Shown in pieces: positions 1 to 3,948 of a stretch of 5,306 nt of DNA. Positions within the stretch are counted from its first letter, which is position 1. Each line of letters begins with the position of its first letter. This stretch comes from an uncultured Fretibacterium sp. (lineage in GTDB: Bacteria > Synergistota > Synergistia > Synergistales > Aminobacteriaceae): positions 1-5,306 of the forward strand of contig NZ_CAUUWA010000108.1 in NCBI RefSeq assembly GCF_963548695.1, in the 5' to 3' direction. The translations under genes were made by a program, and so were the position numbers. The notes under the pieces are model-generated. The model saw only the letters and a list, made by a program, of their open reading frames with translations. It did no database searches and was not told the origin of the DNA.

Positions 1-121
1 CGCTGTTGATCCGAAGGCCCGTGGAGAGCTTCTGGATGGACTTCTGGAGCGCGTTACCCGTCTTCGTGACCGCGTTAAAGCTGAAAAGTGCAGGAATATT
101 GTTGTTAACGACCATACCCAT
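1..121 (-). CDS. Flagellin, N-terminal part (runs off left edge)
   Basis: The minus strand encodes the first 40 residues of a flagellin, the structural subunit of the flagellar filament, exported by the flagellar type III system. The peptide starts MGMVVNNNIPAL and continues to LQKSIQKLSTGLRINS at residues 25-40. This is the classic D0 N-terminal helix pattern of flagellins (V-N-x-N near the start, K-S-x-x-K-L-S-T/S-G-x-R-I-N). The rest lies beyond position 1. I chose the ATG at 119-121 because GGAGGT at 131-136 lies 9 nt upstream; the ATG two codons later would have 15 nt spacing. The frame stays open upstream to about 366, with another ATG at 242-244, but that one has only a 2-nt gap to a GGAGG and would add non-flagellin sequence. 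The gene is divergent from the recombinase at 476. Family assignment is firm; whether it is a major or minor flagellin cannot be told. Confidence 0.9.
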   Translation of the reverse strand, partial: MGMVVNNNIPALFSFNAVTKTGNALQKSIQKLSTGLRINS

Positions 122-130
122 AGTAATGAT

Positions 131-142
131 ACCTCCATGTAG
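131..142 (-). promoter_or_regulatory. Flagellin Shine-Dalgarno within a CsrA-type binding motif
   Basis: On the minus strand the sequence is CTACATGGAGGT, ending 9 nt before the flagellin ATG. It contains the ribosome binding site GGAGGT and matches ACA-N-GGA-N-GU, the core of the known CsrA (RsmA) RNA-binding consensus RUACARGGAUGU, at 9 of 12 positions. In Bacillus subtilis, CsrA represses flagellin (hag) translation by binding a site over the Shine-Dalgarno and is antagonised by FliW. A similar control here is inference. A second GGAGGT occurs at 246-251 and could be an upstream site. Confidence 0.5.
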
Positions 143-154
143 CAGACGGCCAGC
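142..154 (-). repeat. 13-bp direct repeat, copy 1
   Basis: GCAGACGGCCAGC (plus-strand reading) occurs here and identically at 229-241, 87 bases away in the same orientation. Each copy lies beside one of the two dyads in the flagellin leader. Both copies contain the hexamer CAGACG, which also occurs at 175-180, 251-256 and 278-283. That makes five copies, all in one orientation, within about 140 bases. Confidence 0.8.
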
Positions 155-156
155 TC

Positions 157-178
157 TCTGCGAACGCACGTTCGCAGA
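157..178. repeat. Perfect 10-bp dyad with 2-bp centre (candidate recombinase or regulator site)
   Basis: TCTGCGAACG, centre CA, then CGTTCGCAGA: 10-bp perfect arms around a dinucleotide, 22 bp in all. As RNA the loop would be too tight at 2 nt, so the innermost pairs would open. As DNA, the geometry of half-sites flanking a 2-bp core is that of crossover sites cut by small serine recombinases. It lies in the flagellin 5' region, 36-57 bases upstream of the start codon. No U-tract follows on either strand, so it is not a terminator. Confidence 0.75.
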
Positions 179-196
179 CGCTGTGCCGGTCGCTAT

Positions 197-226
197 CTCG
201 ACAGTGCAACAATTTGCACTGTCGAG
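197..226. repeat. Perfect 13-bp dyad with 4-nt loop in the flagellin leader
   Basis: CTCGACAGTGCAA, loop CAAT, then TTGCACTGTCGAG: a perfect 13-bp inverted repeat. In flagellin mRNA it would form a very stable hairpin about 75-105 nt before the start codon. As DNA it is a 30-bp dyad whose central dinucleotide is AA, again compatible with a serine-recombinase site or a dimeric repressor site. No run of T follows on either strand, which argues against an intrinsic terminator. It is unrelated in sequence to the dyad at 157-178. Confidence 0.8.
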
Positions 227-228
227 GC

Positions 229-241
229 GCAGACGGCCAGC
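229..241 (-). repeat. 13-bp direct repeat, copy 2
   Basis: This is an identical copy of GCAGACGGCCAGC at 142-154. On the minus strand both read as a GGCCGTCTGC core, and a related CCGTCTG follows at 251-257. The repeats flank the region holding both dyads. Confidence 0.8.
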
Positions 242-276
242 CATAACCTCCAGACGGTTTCTGGCATACCCGCCGT

Positions 277-414
277 TCAGACGCCGCTTACCGACACAAG
301 CAGAGACTTGCCCTTCTGCATCTTCCCCGGGCGTCCGTGCCCGGTGCAAAATAAGATGAAGCGTCCCCTACCGGGGACCCCGGCCCGCCCGTCAACGTGT
401 ACCTTATTTGACAT
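277..414 (-). CDS. Possible 45-residue small ORF in the flagellin upstream region
   Basis: An ATG at 412-414 is preceded by AGGAGG at 419-424 with a 4-nt gap, a perfect Shine-Dalgarno at slightly short spacing. The ORF runs 45 codons to a TGA at 277-279. The product begins MSNKVHVDGRAG and ends KGKSLLVSVSGV. It is Gly- and Lys/Arg-rich, with one short hydrophobic run (FILF, residues 19-22) and no signal peptide or domain that I recognise. The ORF lies on the same strand as flagellin, 156 bases before its start, and could be a leader peptide or simply chance. GC-rich hairpins at 327-344 and 363-378 lie inside it, which is not typical of conserved coding sequence. The Shine-Dalgarno is the only positive evidence. 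Confidence 0.25.
   Translation of the reverse strand: MSNKVHVDGRAGVPGRGRFILFCTGHGRPGKMQKGKSLLVSVSGV
327..383. repeat. Cluster of GC-rich short hairpins
   Basis: Three short perfect inverted repeats are packed together. CCGGGC/GCCCGG lies at 327-332 and 339-344 with a 6-nt loop. GTCCCC/GGGGAC lies at 363-368 and 373-378 with a 4-nt loop. CCGGGG-A-CCCCGG at 371-383 is an alternative pairing with the second. None is followed by a T-run. They add to the structure between the divergent flagellin and recombinase genes, but their role is unknown. Confidence 0.6.
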
Positions 415-436
415 TTCGCCTCCTAAACGATAGATT
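408..436 (+). promoter_or_regulatory. Sigma-70-type promoter for the recombinase
   Basis: A consensus -35 box TTGACA (408-413) and a -10 box TAGATT (431-436, four of six matches to TATAAT) are separated by the ideal 17 bases. Transcription would start near 443, giving a leader of about 33 nt before the recombinase ATG at 476. On the minus strand, TACAAT (434-439) overlaps the -10 box and could be a -10 for leftward transcription toward flagellin, but I see no matching -35 for it. Confidence 0.55.
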
Positions 437-475
437 GTATGAAGGGTCAACAGGTGAGGTTACAGAGGTGCGAAG

Positions 476-1051
476 ATGGCTGTGTACGGATATATGAGGA
501 TCAGTACGGAGGACCAGAGGGACGACCTTCAGCGGGACGCTCTCGTGCGAGCCGGGGTGCCGGAGGAGCAGATCTATATGGATACGGTGTCGGGATCCAG
601 TCGTGCGCGGACTCGGCCTGCTTTCGATCAGCTTGCCGCTCGGCTGCGAAGTGGGGACGAATTGGTGATCTGGAAGTTTGATCGTCTCGGGCGGTCCGTT
701 CTGGACCTCGTCACGACGATCTACGGTCTGCATGAGAAGGGGATGGTCGTCCGGTCTCTCACGGAGGGGGTGGATACCTCCACACCGTTGGGTCGTGCCC
801 TTGTCGGGGTCCTTGGGGCGTTTGCCGAGGTGGAGCGCGAAAATATCCGGGAGCGCGTCAAGGCCGGCATGGCGGCGGCGAAGGCGCGCGGACGACACTG
901 CGGGCGAATGCCCAAGACCCACGCGGAGACGGCAAAGAAAATTCGAGCCTTCCGGAAGGCTGGAATGACAGCCAAGGCAATAGCGCGGGAGCTTGGGATC
1001 TCCCGTGCGACCCTCTACAGCACGCTGCAGAGATACCCGGAGGAGCCCTAG
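476..1051 (+). CDS. Serine recombinase, DNA-invertase (Hin/Gin/Pin) type
   Basis: A complete 191-residue small serine recombinase, the usual length for Hin-type invertases. The catalytic domain starts VYGYMRIST, with nucleophile Ser10 and Arg8. Arg45 and the WKFDRLGRS block (residues 66-74, with Asp69, Arg70 and Arg73) complete the recognisable active site. SLTEGVDTSTPLGR (94-107) and the long helix with EVERENIRERVKAG (118-131) resemble Hin more than Tn3 resolvase. RGRHCGRMPK (138-147) is the minor-groove arm. MTAKAIARELGISRATLYS (164-182) is the C-terminal helix-turn-helix that reads the recombination site. GAGGTG at 465-470 lies 5 nt before the ATG. All key residues look intact, so it should be active. 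It would cut with 2-bp staggered breaks and invert or resolve DNA. The target is unknown; its position head-to-head with flagellin suggests, but does not prove, phase variation. Resolvase or transposon-borne function remains possible. Confidence 0.92.
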   Translation: MAVYGYMRISTEDQRDDLQRDALVRAGVPEEQIYMDTVSGSSRARTRPAFDQLAARLRSGDELVIWKFDRLGRSVLDLVTTIYGLHEKGMVVRSLTEGVDTSTPLGRALVGVLGAFAEVERENIRERVKAGMAAAKARGRHCGRMPKTHAETAKKIRAFRKAGMTAKAIARELGISRATLYSTLQRYPEEP

Positions 1052-1151
1052 CCCCCTGGTGGGGACATCGGGTAAAAACCTCGGAGGAATCATAGGAGCG
1101 TCTCAGGGTCTGGTGCGGATACATGGTCAATGATGAACTGGGGGGAGACTG

Positions 1152-1460
1152 GTGCAGGAAGTGTTGACGCAGGACAAGGTTTTCCGGAAGGTGAACGCGG
1201 AGGAGCAGAGCTATTGGGGAACGCCGGAATACCGCTATTATCAGCTTCGAGCGCAGATGGCTGAGATGGACCGGAAGGCGATAGAGGAGACACACCTTGA
1301 CGAGGCGACGGCCAAAGGCATGGCCGAGGGTATCGCCGAAGGCCGGGTTGAGACCGCGCTGAACCTGCTTCAAATGGGGTTTGAACCTGATAAGATCGCC
1401 CAGGCGACCGAGATGCTCCTTGAGGAGATCAAAATGATAAAAGCCAGAATGTCGGACTGA
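1152..1460 (+). pseudogene. C-terminal remnant of an Rpn/YhgA-like PD-(D/E)XK transposase-nuclease
   Basis: This is a 102-codon ORF with a GTG start (1152-1154) preceded by a G-rich Shine-Dalgarno, GGGGGGAG, at 1140-1147. An in-frame TGA lies at 1134-1136. The sequence matches the tail of the Rpn family (recombination-promoting nuclease, PDDEXK transposase). It has a charged helical segment with YRYYQLRAQMAEMDRK (27-42), a short EG-rich linker GMAEGIAEGRVETA (56-69), and the terminal helix pattern NLLQMGFEPDKIAQATEM (71-88). Full members are about 250-320 residues with an N-terminal nuclease core, and that core is absent both here and in the upstream 100 bases. I therefore read it as a decayed fragment, although the start signals mean it might still be translated as a small helical protein. 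It follows the recombinase on the same strand, and the terminator at 1495 closes the unit. Confidence 0.65.
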
Positions 1461-1494
1461 CGGGGTCGGGCCGAATACCGAAGGAGCTGAGCCC

Positions 1495-1538
1495 CCCAAC
1501 AGAAAGGGCCTCCCGTTCGGGAGGCCCTTTCTGTTGGG
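1495..1538. terminator. Bidirectional intrinsic terminator between convergent genes
   Basis: The arms at 1495-1514 and 1519-1538 form a perfect 20-bp stem around the loop GTTC. The core GGGCCTCCC/GGGAGGCCC is followed by TTTCTGTT on the plus strand, and by the same sequence on the minus strand because the element is symmetric. It therefore can end transcription from both sides. It sits 34 bases after the Rpn remnant's stop and 26 bases after the stop of the decarboxylase gene. Confidence 0.92.
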
Positions 1539-1564
1539 CCTGTGGGGGTAACCCCGTGCGTATC

Positions 1565-2692
1565 CTACAGCCCCGCGAGGACGGCCATCAGCAGCCCACC
1601 GGCGAGGACCGAGCCTATCTGTCCTGAGACGTTGGCCCCGACGGCCTGCATCAGGATGAAGTTGTTTTTGTCCTCGGCCGTGGCCATCTTCTGGATCACC
1701 CGCGAGGACATGGGGAAGGCGGATATGCCCGCCGCGCCGATCATGGGATTGATCTTCCGGCGCAGGAAGAGGTTGAGGACCTTCGCCGTCACGACCCCCG
1801 CCGCGGTGTCCAACACGAAGGCCACCAGACCGAGTCCCATGATGCCCAAGGTCATCGGCCTCAGGAAATCCTCGCCCGTCATCTTGGTGGAGATGGCGAG
1901 CCCCAGGAGGATGGTCACAATATTCGCCAGCTCGTTCTGAGCCCCCTTCGCCAGACGGTCCACGACGCCGCTCTCGCGCAGCAGATTCCCGAACATCAAA
2001 AAGCCGATCAGGGCCGCCGACGCCGGGACGAGGAACCCCGAGATCAGGGTGACCAGGATGGGAAAGAGGACCTTCTTTCGTTTGGAGACCGGCTTTTCGT
2101 GGTACGGCATGGCGATGCGTCTCTCGGCCGCGGTGGTCAGCAGCCGGATCACCGGCGACTGAATGATGGGCACCAGCGCCATGTAGGAGTAGGCCGCGAC
2201 GGAAATAGACCCCAGAAGCTGCGGCGCGAACCGGTTGGCGACGTAGATGGAGGTGGGGCCGTCCGCGGCTCCGATGATGCCGATGGACGCGGCCTCCCTG
2301 AGGTCGAAGAACCCCGTGGCGTAGGCCAGCCCCATGGTCAGGAAGATCCCGGCCTGGGCCATCAGGCCGAAGATCATCGTGACCGGCGTCTGGAAAAGGG
2401 GCGTGAAGTCGATCATGGCCCCAACGGCGATGAAGACCAGGAGCGGGAACAGCTCCGTCTGGATCCCCATCTCGAAGAGCCGGCTGATCGCCCCCACCTC
2501 GACGCCGTTCCCCACGACGTGCGTCAGGGCGGACGAGAGCGGGATGTTCACCAGCAGGGTGCCGAACCCCATGGGGAGCAGAAGAGAGGGCTCGTATTCC
2601 TTGACCGTGGCGAGATAGATCAATAGGAGCCCCACCCCGACCATCACGACCTGCTGCCAGGTCAGGGCGGAGAGTCCGTGAAAGAGTTCCAT
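1565..2692 (-). CDS. Sodium-translocating decarboxylase, beta subunit (OadB/GcdB/MmdB family)
   Basis: This is a 375-residue polytopic membrane protein, the usual length for the shorter (GcdB/MmdB-like) members. In oxaloacetate, methylmalonyl-CoA or glutaconyl-CoA decarboxylase complexes, the beta subunit decarboxylates carboxybiotin and couples this to Na+ export. Diagnostic motifs are visible: IGIIGAADGPTSIYVANRF (137-155) with the conserved Asp144 of the Na+ and catalytic site, and VGANVSGQIGSVLAGG (351-366) with Asn354 and Ser361. Many hydrophobic segments alternate with short loops, and one longer basic loop (EKPVSKRKK) lies near 199-207. AGGAGG at 2707-2712 lies 14 nt before the ATG, a long gap, but no better in-frame start is present. 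The substrate cannot be assigned because no alpha subunit or biotin carrier is present. The gene is last before the terminator and follows the alcohol dehydrogenase by 92 bases. Confidence 0.95.
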   Translation of the reverse strand: MELFHGLSALTWQQVVMVGVGLLLIYLATVKEYEPSLLLPMGFGTLLVNIPLSSALTHVVGNGVEVGAISRLFEMGIQTELFPLLVFIAVGAMIDFTPLFQTPVTMIFGLMAQAGIFLTMGLAYATGFFDLREAASIGIIGAADGPTSIYVANRFAPQLLGSISVAAYSYMALVPIIQSPVIRLLTTAAERRIAMPYHEKPVSKRKKVLFPILVTLISGFLVPASAALIGFLMFGNLLRESGVVDRLAKGAQNELANIVTILLGLAISTKMTGEDFLRPMTLGIMGLGLVAFVLDTAAGVVTAKVLNLFLRRKINPMIGAAGISAFPMSSRVIQKMATAEDKNNFILMQAVGANVSGQIGSVLAGGLLMAVLAGL

Positions 2693-2784
2693 CGTGATTC
2701 CGAGAGCCTCCTAATAACCTAATAAGGTAGAGAATAACTTTACGATAAGCCCGGCATCCGAAAGGCTGCGCGGACCTGCGGCGC
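2693..2784 (-). other. AT-rich spacer between alcohol dehydrogenase and decarboxylase genes
   Basis: This 92-base gap contains an AT-rich patch (about 2710-2752) in an otherwise GC-rich region. It includes a tandem 8-bp repeat, CCTAATAA twice (2710-2725, plus-strand reading), next to the AGGAGG ribosome binding site. I found no convincing -35/-10 pair and no terminator hairpin with a T-run. The decarboxylase gene may be read through from upstream or have its own weak promoter here. Confidence 0.4.
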
Positions 2785-3948
2785 TCAATAGGCCAACTTG
2801 TAGATCTCCAGGACGTCGTTTGCATCGAGGGACTTCAGGACACCGAAATTGCCGCGGGCGGAGGCATTGGCGGCCAGCTGCGCGATGTCCGCCTCCTCGA
2901 CGTTCAGCTCCCGAAGGGTGGTGGGGGCCCCTACGGAACGGAAAAAGTCCTCCAGCAGGTCGATCCCCTCGACCGCCCGCTCCTCCTCCGAACCGTCGAA
3001 GACGTCGAACACGGCCTCCGCGAGACGAGCAAAGGGCGTCGGATGCCGTTTGCAGAGGTAGCGGGCCCAGGCCGGCATCATCACGGACAGGGAGGCCCCG
3101 TGGGGGACGTCGAACAGGAGGCTGAGCGAATGCCCCAGCTTGTGGGAGGAGAAGTCTCCGCGGGTCGCGCGTCCGCAGGAGAGCGCGCCGTTGTGCGCCA
3201 GAGAACCGGCCCAGGCGTACTCCGCGCGCGCGTCGTAGTCCTCGGGCTCCTCCAGCAGGTCCGGGATCAGGCGGGTCATGCTCCGGAGCAGGGCATATCC
3301 CTGTTCGTCCACCAGCTCCACCCCCTCGTCGCCATCCAGAACGCGCTCCAGGACGTGAGCCATGATGTCGATGCCGCCATAGACGGTCTGGGTCTCGGGC
3401 AGGGAGAACTGGAAGGAAGGGTCGATGGCCGAGACGCGGGGGTAGAGCAAAGGGCTGCTCATGGAGGTCTTCGCCTCCTTCTCGGGGTTCGAGACGACCG
3501 CGATGCCGTTGACCTCGCTGGAGGTCGCCGAGGCCGTCAGCACTCCGAAGATCGGCAGGGCCCTCTCCACCTCCCTGCCCTCGAAGAAGTCCCAGGGATC
3601 CCCGTCGTAACAGGCGCCGGCGGCAATGGCCTTGGCGGAGTCGAAGACGCTGCCCCCGCCGACCGGCACGATCGCGCCCACCGGGGACGCCTTGATGCGC
3701 GCCACAGCCTCCCGGACCTTGTCGATCCTCGGATTCGGCCTCACGCCGCCCAGCTCGGGAAAGGCAATGCCCTTCTTCGTCAGGGCCTCGGCCACCTGAG
3801 CATAGACGCCGTTCTTGAAGATCGCCTTGCCCCCGTAGAGCATAAGAACGCTCTTGATCCCGGCGGCCTCCAGCTGGTCCGTAAGCTGGATGACCGCCCC
3901 CCGGCCGAAGAGCACGATCGTCGGGTTCCACCACGTAAAATTTTTCAT
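2785..3948 (-). CDS. Iron-containing alcohol dehydrogenase, YqhD/BdhA-like
   Basis: This is a 387-residue group III (iron-dependent) alcohol dehydrogenase, full length for the NAD(P)H-dependent butanol dehydrogenase/aldehyde reductase branch. The N-terminus MKNFTWWNPTIVLFGRGA matches that branch. The nucleotide-binding loop is VGGGSVFDSAKAIAAG (96-111). Metal ligands expected from E. coli YqhD are all present: Asp194 and His198 in GGIDIMAHVLE (191-201), and His269 and His283 in SSHKLGHSLSLLFDVPHGA (267-285), with the same 14-residue spacing. The first glycine loop reads YGGKAIFKNG (38-47) where relatives usually have YGGGS-x-K, so cofactor preference may differ. It is cytosolic and would reduce aldehydes during fermentation; the substrate is not predictable. 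The start codon overlaps the MATE stop as ATGA (3945-3948). GGGGAGG (3959-3965) lies 10 nt upstream, with a closer GGAG at 3951-3954. The two genes look co-transcribed and translationally coupled. Confidence 0.94.
   Translation of the reverse strand: MKNFTWWNPTIVLFGRGAVIQLTDQLEAAGIKSVLMLYGGKAIFKNGVYAQVAEALTKKGIAFPELGGVRPNPRIDKVREAVARIKASPVGAIVPVGGGSVFDSAKAIAAGACYDGDPWDFFEGREVERALPIFGVLTASATSSEVNGIAVVSNPEKEAKTSMSSPLLYPRVSAIDPSFQFSLPETQTVYGGIDIMAHVLERVLDGDEGVELVDEQGYALLRSMTRLIPDLLEEPEDYDARAEYAWAGSLAHNGALSCGRATRGDFSSHKLGHSLSLLFDVPHGASLSVMMPAWARYLCKRHPTPFARLAEAVFDVFDGSEEERAVEGIDLLEDFFRSVGAPTTLRELNVEEADIAQLAANASARGNFGVLKSLDANDVLEIYKLAY

Noticed and set aside
6..359. Plus-strand ORF of 117 codons across the flagellin start and leader
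   Set aside because: It is antisense to the flagellin N-terminus and to the structured leader. It is low-complexity Arg/Pro-rich, with no recognisable domain.
122..366. N-terminal extension of flagellin (frame open to about 366, ATG at 242-244)
   Set aside because: Flagellins start at the conserved M-x-x-V-N-x-N segment, and the good Shine-Dalgarno serves the ATG at 119-121. The upstream ATG has only 2 nt to its GGAGG, and the extra sequence runs through the dyads and repeats.
1053..1064. CCCC-TGGT-GGGG hairpin just after the recombinase stop
   Set aside because: Only a 4-bp stem with no T-run, too weak to call a terminator.
404..1093. Minus-strand ORF of 229 codons
   Set aside because: It is antisense to the serine recombinase, which has full catalytic motifs; the antisense peptide resembles nothing known.
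1..1500. CRISPR array, tRNA or phage attachment site
   Set aside because: The repeats near flagellin are irregularly spaced and too short for CRISPR. No tRNA cloverleaf or duplicated att-like sequence flanking the recombinase was found.
858..2825. Minus-strand ORF of 655 codons
   Set aside because: It spans the terminator and the decarboxylase gene in another frame and is antisense to the recombinase end. It is an out-of-frame shadow of GC-rich coding DNA.
2711..3934. Minus-strand ORF of 407 codons overlapping the alcohol dehydrogenase
   Set aside because: It is an out-of-frame shadow; the real frame carries the iron ligands and the GGGS nucleotide loop. The shadow is Arg/Gly-rich without motifs.
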